Shown: in pieces, positions 1 to 8,029 of the stretch | Layout: each line of letters opens with the position of its first letter | How positions within the stretch are numbered: the stretch's first letter is position 1 | DNA from: Sphingobacteriales bacterium | GTDB lineage: Bacteria; Bacteroidota; Bacteroidia; Chitinophagales; Chitinophagaceae | DNA length: 64,000 nucleotides | Assembly: GCA_027484425.1 (NCBI GenBank) | Contig: JAIXSZ010000063.1 | Location: 62,001 to 126,000, forward strand | Direction: 5' to 3' | Made by a program: the position numbers and the translations under genes | Notes under the pieces: generated by a model | Databases searched by the model: none | The model's input: the letters and a program-made list of their open reading frames with translations, nothing else | Told to the model about the DNA's origin: nothing

Positions 1-48
1 AGTAGCTAAGTGTTCAATTTTGGCATGGTAAGCCATATAATTTGATAA

Positions 49-1302
49 TTATTGTTTATCCTTTTCAGGTTTCAAAATAAGCCTTAAGGTAGTGTCGTTA
101 GTAAAGTAACTAATGGCCCAATTAATGAAAATGAAAAGCTTATTGCGCACACTAAGTATGAGCATTAGGTGCAGGAACATCCATGTAAACCATGCCAGAC
201 GACCCTGAAAACTGAAAAATGGTAAATCTACCACAGCTTTATGCTTGCCTACTGTAGCCATAGAGCCTGGTGACTTGTAAATGAACGCTTTTAGTGGGTT
301 GTTGTTTTTGAGTCTTTTCAGGTTTATTGCTAAATTCTTAGCTTGATTAATGGCTACATTGGCAACTTGTGGATGTCCTTTTGGGAAGTCTTTTGTTTCC
401 ATATAAGCTATATCTCCTAGGGCAAATACTTTATTCATGTTGGCAACTTCATTGTATTCGTTTACCATTATTCTATTGCCTTTTACTACTGAGGTGGGGG
501 GTATACCAGCAGGTAAATTGCCTGTAATGCCTGCACTCCATATCATGGTGCGGGTTTTTATGGTATTGCCATTATTTAGTGTTAGTAATTTGCCATCGTA
601 ATCGGTAGCAAATGTATTGACCAATACCTTCACCCCCATTTCTTCCAAGTACTTTTTAGAGAACTTGCGAGATTCTTCACTCATGTTTTGCAAAGTATTT
701 GGCATTCCCTCAACCAGATACACCGTTAGTTTGGAGAAGTCCATATCAGGATAATCGCGCGGCAGAATATTTTTTTTCATTTCTGCCAAGGAGCCAGCAA
801 GCTCTACGCCAGTAGGACCACCTCCTGCAATAACTATGTTCATTATTTCCTCTTGCTCATCGGTAGTTGCGGATAGTGCATTTTCGAAGTTGAGCAGAAT
901 TCTGTTTCTTAGGGCTATTGCCTCGTTAGTAGACTTCATAGGATAGGTGTACTTTTCAAAGTTTTTGTTGCCAAAAAAGTTGGTAGTGCACCCAGTGGCT
1001 ATGACCAGATAATCATAGTAATAGCTATCATCCTCAGTTGTTACTAATTGTTTAGTAGGGTTTATGTCTGTAACCTTTCCTATTCGAATGTGGATGTCTT
1101 TGTCTTTTTGAAATACTTTTCTGAGAGGGAACGATACTGCGCTAGGCTCCAACCTTGCAGTAGCTACCTGATAAAAAAGTGGCTGAAACTGGTGGAAATT
1201 GTATTGGTCTATAAGTGTGATTTCAAATTCCAATCCTTTTGAGTGCTTTGCAAGTTGGAGACCTGCAAAGCCACCGCCTAGTATAACCAGCTTCTTTTTC
1301 AT
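49..1302 (-). CDS. ndh: Type II NADH dehydrogenase (NAD(P)/FAD-dependent oxidoreductase)
   Basis: Single-subunit, non-proton-pumping NADH:quinone oxidoreductase that feeds electrons from NADH to the quinone pool at the inner face of the membrane. The 417-residue protein opens with the FAD-binding motif GGGFAGLQLA (about residues 9-18), has a second dinucleotide motif GGGPTGVELAG near residue 160 for NADH, and the closing FAD motif ALGDIAYM near residue 296. The C-terminal 60 residues are hydrophobic and aromatic, as in family members that anchor to the membrane this way. The reading frame opens at a TTG (1308), but the ATG at 1302 gives the natural start MKKKLVILGGG. A hairpin lies upstream at 1399-1424, so it is probably transcribed on its own. 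Family assignment is firm; the exact electron acceptor is inferred. Confidence 0.9.
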   Translation of the reverse strand: MKKKLVILGGGFAGLQLAKHSKGLEFEITLIDQYNFHQFQPLFYQVATARLEPSAVSFPLRKVFQKDKDIHIRIGKVTDINPTKQLVTTEDDSYYYDYLVIATGCTTNFFGNKNFEKYTYPMKSTNEAIALRNRILLNFENALSATTDEQEEIMNIVIAGGGPTGVELAGSLAEMKKNILPRDYPDMDFSKLTVYLVEGMPNTLQNMSEESRKFSKKYLEEMGVKVLVNTFATDYDGKLLTLNNGNTIKTRTMIWSAGITGNLPAGIPPTSVVKGNRIMVNEYNEVANMNKVFALGDIAYMETKDFPKGHPQVANVAINQAKNLAINLKRLKNNNPLKAFIYKSPGSMATVGKHKAVVDLPFFSFQGRLAWFTWMFLHLMLILSVRNKLFIFINWAISYFTNDTTLRLILKPEKDKQ

Positions 1303-1398
1303 GTGCAATGTTGAGTGAGAAATTAATAATTAAAGGTACCCAATAGCGATGGTTATGAAATGCAACATGGTGTTAAATACTGGTATATGCATAAATAA

Positions 1399-1424
1399 AT
1401 TACCCCCGCAAAGGCAGGGGTAGT
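1399..1424 (-). terminator. Hairpin terminator after the 1451-2548 barrel gene
   Basis: Arms ATTACCCC (1399-1406) and GGGGTAGT (1417-1424) pair with one wobble and an inner GC/GC step around an AAAG loop. On the minus strand the hairpin runs into an AT-rich tail. It lies between two minus-strand genes and would separate the barrel gene from ndh. Confidence 0.45.
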
Positions 1425-1450
1425 TTATTTTAAATTATGTATTGAATTAA

Positions 1451-2548
1451 TTAGTGTGCACGTCCTTTTGCTGGAGTTACTCTATTCATATCGTCTTGTG
1501 GTGTTTTCCAAGCCATTTTGTTGAAATAAACTCTTACACCCAATAAAAGACCATAGTTATGGCTTCTAACAGTTTGTACCTCATTAAGCATTGAATTGTA
1601 GTTAACACCTAATGCTTTGTTATTGGCATCCCTCACGATTTGGTCGGTAAGTCTTAATGCATTATTGTTAGATGTATTAGTGAACGATTGAGCAGTATAA
1701 TACGCACCTAAACGTATGCAGATGTTTCGAACTACCATGTAGTTCACTGCTACTTCACCAGTATATCCTAAAGAGCCAGATTTGTATTTTACTTCTCCCT
1801 CTCCGTTAACGGTATTTAAGTTAAGACCCACACTTTTGCCTATGCTGTCTTGGAACCTGAAGTAGTTTTTTACATCTCCTCTAGGGAAATCTTTCAGATA
1901 TTCAGCTTTTGTAACCAATAGGCTAGTACTGTCTGGGATAGATGAGTTGTCGTAAACAGGGAAGTTGCCTTCAAATTTATAAATTCCTTCGTAATCAAAT
2001 TGAGCATTGGTGTTGAATGTATTCTTCACATTAATATTGTAGAATACACCCGCATCAACGGTAAGAGCAAATTTTTCGTTTAAATCTAATTTGTAACGAA
2101 GTAGTAATGGGATATTGATGCTTGTACTAACAATATTTTCTCTAATGCCGCGGGTAGTAGATATTACTTGACGGAAAACTGGGTATTGTGCGTCAGCGGA
2201 GCGGAACTCGATATGGAAAGTGTCGAGATTTAAATTTCCCTCTTGTTTGTAATAATTTATACCCAAACCTACGCCTAGAGAGCGCTTACGATTGAAGTAA
2301 TATCCTAGGCGGAAGTCATAACCTCTTGATTGTCCGCTTCTGAATTTAATATCACTTTGCGTAGCATTAAGCGCTTCAGGATAGTTTACAGAGAAAGGTA
2401 TGGCTGTGATTTGTTGGTTAAGCAAGCCACCAGTTACTTGCAAGTCAGCAGATAGACTGCGGAAATACTCACTTCTTACCTGTCCAAAGGAATTGTGCGT
2501 GTTTGCCACTAATGCTAATGCCACCAAACATAAAATTCGCTTACCCAT
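1451..2548 (-). CDS. Secreted outer-membrane beta-barrel protein
   Basis: A 365-residue protein with a clear signal peptide (about residues 1-22, ending SFGQ). The mature part alternates polar and aromatic or hydrophobic residues in many short strands (for example YDFRLGYYFNRKRSLGVGLG and NYGLLLGVRVYF), as expected for an outer-membrane barrel of the general OMP_b-brl type. A short basic tail (TPAKGRAH) follows the last strand-like segment, so it does not end on the terminal aromatic residue seen in many porins. No catalytic motif was found. It stands alone between two hairpin-bearing intergenic regions. The substrate or role cannot be told from the sequence; structural barrel or small-molecule channel are both possible. 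Confidence 0.65.
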   Translation of the reverse strand: MGKRILCLVALALVANTHNSFGQVRSEYFRSLSADLQVTGGLLNQQITAIPFSVNYPEALNATQSDIKFRSGQSRGYDFRLGYYFNRKRSLGVGLGINYYKQEGNLNLDTFHIEFRSADAQYPVFRQVISTTRGIRENIVSTSINIPLLLRYKLDLNEKFALTVDAGVFYNINVKNTFNTNAQFDYEGIYKFEGNFPVYDNSSIPDSTSLLVTKAEYLKDFPRGDVKNYFRFQDSIGKSVGLNLNTVNGEGEVKYKSGSLGYTGEVAVNYMVVRNICIRLGAYYTAQSFTNTSNNNALRLTDQIVRDANNKALGVNYNSMLNEVQTVRSHNYGLLLGVRVYFNKMAWKTPQDDMNRVTPAKGRAH

Positions 2549-2891
2549 GTACGTTATAATTTTATTTTCTATTTATTGTCAATCTGTATGAATATCAATG
2601 GATTTTTGCCCCAAAAATTTATCTAAATCACCTCCAAACACAAATAGATATGAAGACAAAAAGCTTAAAATATTTCAGGACAATACTAAAATCACTAATA
2701 TTGGAGCAAATCTAACAAAATTATTTCACTAAAGCACCTCAATTTTTAATAAAAATAAAAACTTAATACAAAATTTAGCCCCATACAATAACTTGATAAT
2801 GTAATTGTAATGTTTGATTTTTAAAATTTAGTATCGTTATTTATTTTTTGTTAAGATACTATCAACAAATTTAGGCATTATCTTAAATCAT

Positions 2892-2919
2892 TCAATTTCA
2901 TACTTAAGTATGAAATTGA
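2892..2919. repeat. 28-bp perfect palindrome
   Basis: The sequence from 2892 to 2919 equals its own reverse complement over all 28 bases, centred on ACTTAAGT. It has no loop, so it is more like a protein-binding site for a dimer, or a cruciform, than a terminator. It lies about 100 bp past the end of the rhodanese gene and about 340 bp upstream of the barrel gene. Function unknown. Confidence 0.7.
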
Positions 2920-2967
2920 TATGTTGATTTTAATTGTGGCTGTTACTTAGAAAAGTATCTGTCTCTC

Positions 2968-2990
2968 AGAATGATGATAAATATCATTCT
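2968..2990 (-). terminator. Possible terminator after the rhodanese gene
   Basis: Arms AGAATGAT (2968-2975) and ATCATTCT (2983-2990) with a 7-nt loop, 30 bp past the stop codon of the minus-strand rhodanese gene. There is no strong T tract, so the assignment is tentative. Confidence 0.35.
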
Positions 2991-3019
2991 TCTTACAATG
3001 TAAAATTAACAAGAATGTA

Positions 3020-3319
3020 TTAAAGTTTTTGCCAAGCAGTAATGCCACCAGTTAGATTCACTAAATTGGTAAATCCTGCTTGTTCTAGTATAAGGCACGC
3101 TTGCATGCTTCTAGTTCCACCTTTGCAATGAATGATCAACTCGTCGTTTTTGTAATCTTCTATATCTTCAAATTGCATGTTTGTAATATGACCTAGTGGT
3201 AGCAATATTCCCCCCATGTTACTTTCGGCATATTCTGCAGGTTCGCGTACATCTATTATTCTAATGTTCTCGCCCGATTCTATTCTTTGTTTTAGTTCTG
3301 AAGCTGTAATATGTTTCAT
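3020..3319 (-). CDS. Single-domain rhodanese-like protein
   Basis: A 99-residue cytoplasmic rhodanese (sulfurtransferase) domain. It has the start-of-fold motif IDVREPAEY near residue 22 and the active-site loop CKGGTRS, with the persulfide-forming cysteine at residue 65. The length is that of the stand-alone GlpE/PspE-like class. It is the last gene of the likely operon ddl - PASTA - T9SS protein - rhodanese, about 20 bp after the T9SS gene. The domain call is firm. The sulfur acceptor is unknown, and a rhodanese in this operon may simply be a passenger. Confidence 0.88.
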   Translation of the reverse strand: MKHITASELKQRIESGENIRIIDVREPAEYAESNMGGILLPLGHITNMQFEDIEDYKNDELIIHCKGGTRSMQACLILEQAGFTNLVNLTGGITAWQKL

Positions 3320-3338
3320 CAGATTGAAATTAATTTTG

Positions 3339-5216
3339 TTATTGTTTGATAAACTTTAATGTATGGTTATTGTGCTCTTTATCAGAAATATACAAAAGAT
3401 ACATTCCGGGCATGAGAGAAGTAATATCAATTTGTTTTTGACTAGTAGTGGTTCCTTCGGCTAATTTACGACCTGTCAAATCTGAGACTATATAATTTGC
3501 AACTACATCAGTTGGTAGATTTATCGTAATATAATTTTGAGCAGGATTGGGTGATAATTGCCATTTATCTGCTGGCATTAGTATATCTTCTACCTGGGTA
3601 CCTGTAATGGAATTTCCTAAAATTGGTCGCATCATAATAGCACCACTAATAAGGGAAGGTGTCCAGCCAGATAAAACATTAAAATAAGCATGATTGCTAC
3701 CTATTCTGTTTACATCTAACCCAAAATAAAGGCTATCTGCACCACTTTCTGCTGGTTGGAAGGTGCCCGCATAAAAAGTGCCTGCTGCGATAGGAAGTGG
3801 CTGATCGAATTTGTAGATCCAGAATTGATTGATGGTGTCGGTGTATCCTGGTGTGCAAAATTCTTGAGTATATAAAATGTTGTCAGATGTGGCGCCATTA
3901 ACGCCTTCCAGTTGTGAGTAAATATTGATATTGAAAAATTTAGAAAATGAAAACGGGACTTGCCTTCCGAAATATATGGCCATTCCCCTAATTGTATCTG
4001 GTCGATTAAGGTGATGTTCTATTGCGATTTTTCCAGGCAGAGTGGGGTAGAGGTTGAGATAGTAGCTTTTCTCAGCGGTACCATCATCGTAGGCTAAATA
4101 GTTGTCAAAAATCTGATTGCTGATAATTGTGTCATTTTCTATTGGATCTGAAGTAGAAATAGAGCGAATGAAGAATTTGTTTTGGAATATAACTTTGTTA
4201 TAGTTGCCAACGCTAATCAATGGTACCAAAGTGGTGTATGCTGGATAGACCAACGATTCGGTATTTAATCCGGGTATTGGGGCGGTGTTCCAGGTGTTAG
4301 GTTTTAATAAAGTGTTGGTGTTGAGCGCAGTACCTGTATAGCCATAGGTAACGGTTTGGGAGAAGTCGTAATTGTTGCGAAGGCTACAAACATATTGACT
4401 AGACCGTTCAGCTACTGGGAAAGAGAAAAATTGCCTATATGGCATAGAAGTATAATCATTTAAAAAGAAAGTAGGGTTGCTGGTAAAGCCTACATCGTTA
4501 ACCGCAGTGTCGAATATTGTTCTGTTAGTACCTAATCTTATATAATCTACATTCCAAATTGCATCTGCCCAGTAAAGGGCAGCAATATTGATAAATTTGA
4601 ATTGGAAAAAGCTGTCGAAGTATAAAGAATCGGCAATAGGGATCATTACCTGTTTAAAGGGCTGGAGAGTAGTACCCATAGCAGACCATACTTTAACATA
4701 CCCACCAAAACGTGTTTTGAGAAACAACATTAGTGAGTCTTGTGGTAATGGGTAAAATCCATTGCCTTGAGGCTGGTAGAAGAAACTGAGGTAAAGACTA
4801 TCTGCAGGGTTTACAACATTTAAACTCAGGTTGATTGGGTGGGATGTAAGAGAGTCTGCATATCTGAAATTGGTATTGCTAAAAGTATCGTAAGGAATGC
4901 CACGCCAGTCGAGCGCATCGAAGGTGGCAACTCCCCGGCTTACTGGTCTAGATCCCATCGTATTGTTGATATAGACCTGATAATCAGTCCATTTGCTACT
5001 ATCTGGGAAAAGGCCATAAGAAGTAAAATCTTCGAAAAATGGAAGTGATAGTGGCTCTGCGGCTGTTGTTTTTTTTGCTGTTAAGTTAGGTTGTTTTCTA
5101 GTGTATAAGGCTGGATTGCAATTGAGATGCCCTGCATACTCTTGTGCATCTACAGATATTGAGCTGTAAAAAATGACAATAAGTAAGGAGTATAACAAAT
5201 GTAAGTACCTGTTCAC
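3339..5216 (-). CDS. T9SS type A sorting domain protein, secreted
   Basis: Secreted protein of 625 residues when started at the GTG at 5216, which sits 4 bp after the stop of the PASTA gene and gives a proper signal peptide (short basic start, hydrophobic YSLLIVIFYSS, cleavage near VDAQ). The longer frame starting at 5339 would overlap the PASTA gene and is less likely. The large middle part is beta-rich, with segments such as FFEDFTSYG and WNVDYIRLG that recall the jelly-roll choice-of-anchor domains of Bacteroidota surface proteins. The last 80 residues form a type A sorting domain: LSPNPAQNYITINLP, then DLTGRKLAEG, PGMYLLYI and a basic end KFIKQ. Export across the outer membrane by the T9SS is therefore expected. 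The substrate is unknown. Confidence 0.8.
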   Translation of the reverse strand: MNRYLHLLYSLLIVIFYSSISVDAQEYAGHLNCNPALYTRKQPNLTAKKTTAAEPLSLPFFEDFTSYGLFPDSSKWTDYQVYINNTMGSRPVSRGVATFDALDWRGIPYDTFSNTNFRYADSLTSHPINLSLNVVNPADSLYLSFFYQPQGNGFYPLPQDSLMLFLKTRFGGYVKVWSAMGTTLQPFKQVMIPIADSLYFDSFFQFKFINIAALYWADAIWNVDYIRLGTNRTIFDTAVNDVGFTSNPTFFLNDYTSMPYRQFFSFPVAERSSQYVCSLRNNYDFSQTVTYGYTGTALNTNTLLKPNTWNTAPIPGLNTESLVYPAYTTLVPLISVGNYNKVIFQNKFFIRSISTSDPIENDTIISNQIFDNYLAYDDGTAEKSYYLNLYPTLPGKIAIEHHLNRPDTIRGMAIYFGRQVPFSFSKFFNINIYSQLEGVNGATSDNILYTQEFCTPGYTDTINQFWIYKFDQPLPIAAGTFYAGTFQPAESGADSLYFGLDVNRIGSNHAYFNVLSGWTPSLISGAIMMRPILGNSITGTQVEDILMPADKWQLSPNPAQNYITINLPTDVVANYIVSDLTGRKLAEGTTTSQKQIDITSLMPGMYLLYISDKEHNNHTLKFIKQ

Positions 5217-5220
5217 CGAG

Positions 5221-6072
5221 TTATTTGCGCTTTTGTGGTTTACTGTTATTAACGGCTTCAGATGCTTTTGTATTGCCTTCAGAAACATGAATATCTTCTT
5301 GTGCTGGATTTTGCATGATAAGTAAATCAATAAAATCATTCATTTTTATTCTATTTCTCGCTCCGGCATCATTAAACTCTCTTGGGCGCTGGTCTGTGAT
5401 AATTGCTGATGGTGTATCTGTTATTTCAGATAGCCTGTTGGCAGAAACAAGAAATGGTTGAAGGTTAAACTGATTTAAATAAATCATAGCTTCATCTACT
5501 GTCATACCAGTAACATTAGGAACATCCCACTCAGTGTTTCCAAGTCCATTGCCTATTATTAAATCTATTTTACTGCCTTGCGGTATCATGTCACCTGCGT
5601 TCAGTGCTTTGCCATTTAAGCTGGCTTCAAGAATGGCACCTGTAGCAATGTCTGGTTTGTAAGTAGTGTCGCCTATTATTAGTTTATTATTACGCAATAT
5701 CATTTCTGCACTTCTGTAAGACAGGTCCTTGATAGCTGGCATTGGGACCTTAGGAGGGGTTAGCATGTTGACGGTTAGAAAAATTGTCCTTCCACGTTTC
5801 ACAAAAGAGCCAGTGTCTGGCATTTGTTTCAGCACACTTAGCGGACGGGCTGTGGGATCGTAAGTAGAATCTATTAATACTTCGAAATTAAGGGTTTTGA
5901 GAGCAGATACAGCGGAGTCCATTTTCTTTCCTCTTACATCAGGCATAGCAACTTCTTCTCCATGGCGTGTGATACAGTTGAGCGATGCAAAAAACAGCAC
6001 ATAAAGTAGTATACCTAGTGTGGTGACCACAGCCAGATTAAGTAAAAAGGAATTTCTTAATTTTTCTTTCAT
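5221..6072 (-). CDS. PASTA domain protein, membrane-anchored, without kinase
   Basis: A 283-residue protein with a short cytoplasmic start, one membrane segment (about residues 10-32, LAVVTTLGILLYVLFFASL) and three PASTA repeats outside the membrane: about residues 40-105 (opening AMPDVRGKKMDSAVSAL), 106-182 and 183-255 (opening DVPNVTGMTVDEAMIYL). PASTA domains bind peptidoglycan or beta-lactams. In Firmicutes and Actinobacteria they usually sit on Ser/Thr kinases or PBPs, but here there is no kinase or transpeptidase part. It starts 6 bp after ddl on the same strand, which fits a role in wall sensing or scaffolding. The C-terminal 30 residues are polar and charged. Confidence 0.85.
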   Translation of the reverse strand: MKEKLRNSFLLNLAVVTTLGILLYVLFFASLNCITRHGEEVAMPDVRGKKMDSAVSALKTLNFEVLIDSTYDPTARPLSVLKQMPDTGSFVKRGRTIFLTVNMLTPPKVPMPAIKDLSYRSAEMILRNNKLIIGDTTYKPDIATGAILEASLNGKALNAGDMIPQGSKIDLIIGNGLGNTEWDVPNVTGMTVDEAMIYLNQFNLQPFLVSANRLSEITDTPSAIITDQRPREFNDAGARNRIKMNDFIDLLIMQNPAQEDIHVSEGNTKASEAVNNSKPQKRK

Positions 6073-6078
6073 AAAAGG

Positions 6079-7092
6079 TTATAGTACAGCAATAGAGTTT
6101 TGTTTGCTATTTTTTATACAGTCGTCTAACAAATCTCCATAAAATGATTTAAGTGAAATACCAGCTGCCCTAACTTGCTGAGGAACAATGCTGTTTTCGC
6201 TTTGCCCAGGCATGGTATTTACTTCTAAGAAAAAGAGTTTTCCAGTACTGTTTTCAAGGATGAAGTCCATTCTTACTACCCCTCTACAATTAAGATGGCG
6301 ATAAATATGTTGGGCTTTATTTTCGAGTTGTTCTTTAATGTTTTTATCTATGCGAGCTGGTGTTATTTCGTTGGTAACACCAGGTGTGTATTTCGCTTCA
6401 TAGTCGAAGAACTCATTTTTGCTTTCTATCTCTGTAGCAGGTAGTGCATTCAAATAGCCATTAGTTTTATAAACTCCAATAGTTAACTCTCTGCCTTCTA
6501 TAAACTCCTCTATGAGTACCTGATTATCTTCTTTAAATGCTTTTTCGATAGCTGGGAGCAAAGAACCTACATCTTTTACCTTGCTTACACCTAAACTGCT
6601 ACCACTTTCATTTGGTTTTACGAAAACTGGTAATTTGAGCTGATCCAAAATAGCCCCAATTGAAAATGATTCACCCTTAATGAGCAGAACAGAGTTGGCG
6701 ATGTTTACCACGTTAAAAGATTTGACTACTTTGTTGCAGTAACTTTTGTTGAATGTAAGTGCTGAAACAATGGAATTACAAGTAGTGTAGGGGATATTCA
6801 GCATGTCTAGGTAGCCTTGTATCCTGCCATCTTCGCCTGGCGTACCATGAATGGCTATAAATACACAATCAAAAACTATTTTATTACCGCCAATGTTGAG
6901 TGAAAAATCATTTTTATCGACATGAATTTTTTCTCCGTTGGTTTCGTGGCACCATTCGTCTTTGGTGATGATTATCTTGTAGACATTATAATGATCAGTG
7001 TCGAGATTTTTCTCAATAGTTTCAGCGGTTTTTATAGAGATTACATATTCTCCTGAATAACCACCAGCAAGTAAAGCTATGTTTTTGCGCAT
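6079..7092 (-). CDS. ddl: D-alanine--D-alanine ligase
   Basis: ATP-grasp ligase that joins two D-alanines for the peptidoglycan precursor in the cytoplasm. From the ATG at 7092 it has 337 residues, the normal length, starting MRKNIALLAGGYSGE. Seen in order: the N-terminal glycine-rich segment, HGTPGEDGRIQGYL (about 90-103), the ATP-binding loop FVKPNESGSSLGV (about 160) and the metal-binding FFLEVNTMPGQSENS near residue 295. The frame extends 24 codons upstream of this ATG, but that part has no family similarity. First gene of a minus-strand operon with the PASTA protein, a T9SS protein and a rhodanese. Confidence 0.95.
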   Translation of the reverse strand: MRKNIALLAGGYSGEYVISIKTAETIEKNLDTDHYNVYKIIITKDEWCHETNGEKIHVDKNDFSLNIGGNKIVFDCVFIAIHGTPGEDGRIQGYLDMLNIPYTTCNSIVSALTFNKSYCNKVVKSFNVVNIANSVLLIKGESFSIGAILDQLKLPVFVKPNESGSSLGVSKVKDVGSLLPAIEKAFKEDNQVLIEEFIEGRELTIGVYKTNGYLNALPATEIESKNEFFDYEAKYTPGVTNEITPARIDKNIKEQLENKAQHIYRHLNCRGVVRMDFILENSTGKLFFLEVNTMPGQSENSIVPQQVRAAGISLKSFYGDLLDDCIKNSKQNSIAVL

Positions 7093-7350
7093 TGTATTGA
7101 AGCCCTGAATATACAGGTAGTCAAAGGTAAGGAAAGCATAAAGATTTTTAAGGGGTGACCACAAAAATGAGCTTCATAAGTTTAATTTATTGTTTTTGAT
7201 GGTGGAAATGATTTTAAAGCAATCAAGTACCACAACTGTTTTCAATGTAACTTTGCTAACTCTAAAAAAACAATGTTTGAATTGTTGGTACGCTTAGCAA
7301 ACATAATGCTATTGAGAACAGTGTTTTGTTGAATAATAAAAGTGAGAATA

Positions 7351-7929
7351 ATGATATTACCAGTAGTAGCTTATGGTAGCCCCATATTGCGTAAAGTATG
7401 TGATGATATAGATGCAGGTTATGCCGGACTAGAAAAGTTGCTGGTAGATATGTGGGAGACCCTATACAACAGTAATGGTGTGGGGCTGGCAGCTCCACAA
7501 ATAAACAAACCTATAAGGCTGTTTATAGTAGACACTGAACAAATAGTGGCTGACTTTGAAGACGAGGATTTGAAAAAATACCCTGATGAAAAACCAATAA
7601 AGGAGGTATTTATTAATGCCAAAATACTGGAAGAGAGTGGAAAGCCATGGGCTTATAATGAAGGGTGCTTAAGCATACCTAAAGTGCGCGAAGATATACT
7701 CAGAAACAGCCATGTGAGAATAGCTTATCTTAATGATAAATTTGAACCCAAGGAAGCTGTTTTTCATGGTATTACTGCCAGAGTGATACAACATGAGTAT
7801 GACCATATAGAAGGTAAGTTATTTATAGACTATATATCGCCCCTTAAGAAACGCTTATTGAAAAAAAAGCTGGATGATATAACTAAGGGTAAAGTGCACA
7901 CTGACTACAGGATGATTTACAACAAATAG
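7351..7929 (+). CDS. def: Peptide deformylase
   Basis: Fe/Zn hydrolase that removes the formyl group from the N-terminal methionine of new proteins. The 192-residue product carries all three family motifs: GVGLAAPQ (about residue 43), EGCLSIP (about 104) and QHEYDH (about 146), with the metal-binding Cys and two His residues intact. An in-frame GTG at 7342 precedes the ATG at 7351; the ATG start MILPVVAYG matches the family. It converges with tgt onto a shared terminator. Confidence 0.95.
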   Translation: MILPVVAYGSPILRKVCDDIDAGYAGLEKLLVDMWETLYNSNGVGLAAPQINKPIRLFIVDTEQIVADFEDEDLKKYPDEKPIKEVFINAKILEESGKPWAYNEGCLSIPKVREDILRNSHVRIAYLNDKFEPKEAVFHGITARVIQHEYDHIEGKLFIDYISPLKKRLLKKKLDDITKGKVHTDYRMIYNK

Positions 7930-7959
7930 TGAGAACGGGAATGAAGTGTAAAATAAATA

Positions 7960-7996
7960 ACACACCCACTTTTTCATCAAGAAAAAGTGGGTGTGT
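7960..7996. terminator. Strong bidirectional terminator between def and tgt
   Basis: A perfect 16-bp stem (7960-7975 with 7981-7996) around the 5-nt loop ATCAA. The inner part of the stem is A5/T5, so either strand yields a GC-rich hairpin with a U run. It lies exactly between the convergent genes def and tgt and would stop both. Confidence 0.85.
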
Positions 7997-8029
7997 AATT
8001 ATTGTTTGGCAATTCTGTTGTATGTTTCG

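Larger units (their letters stand above)
2549..3019. other. AT-rich intergenic region with two inverted repeats
   Basis: This 471-bp stretch has no credible reading frame or recognisable RNA gene. It is strongly AT-rich and presumably holds the promoter of the 1451-2548 gene on its left. Its only clear structures are a 28-bp perfect palindrome (2892-2919) and a smaller hairpin (2968-2990), described separately. Confidence 0.6.

Noticed and set aside
2549-3019. Searched for a structured RNA such as RNase P or tmRNA in this long gap.
   Set aside because: No conserved RNA core or tRNA-like end was recognised; only simple palindromes are present.
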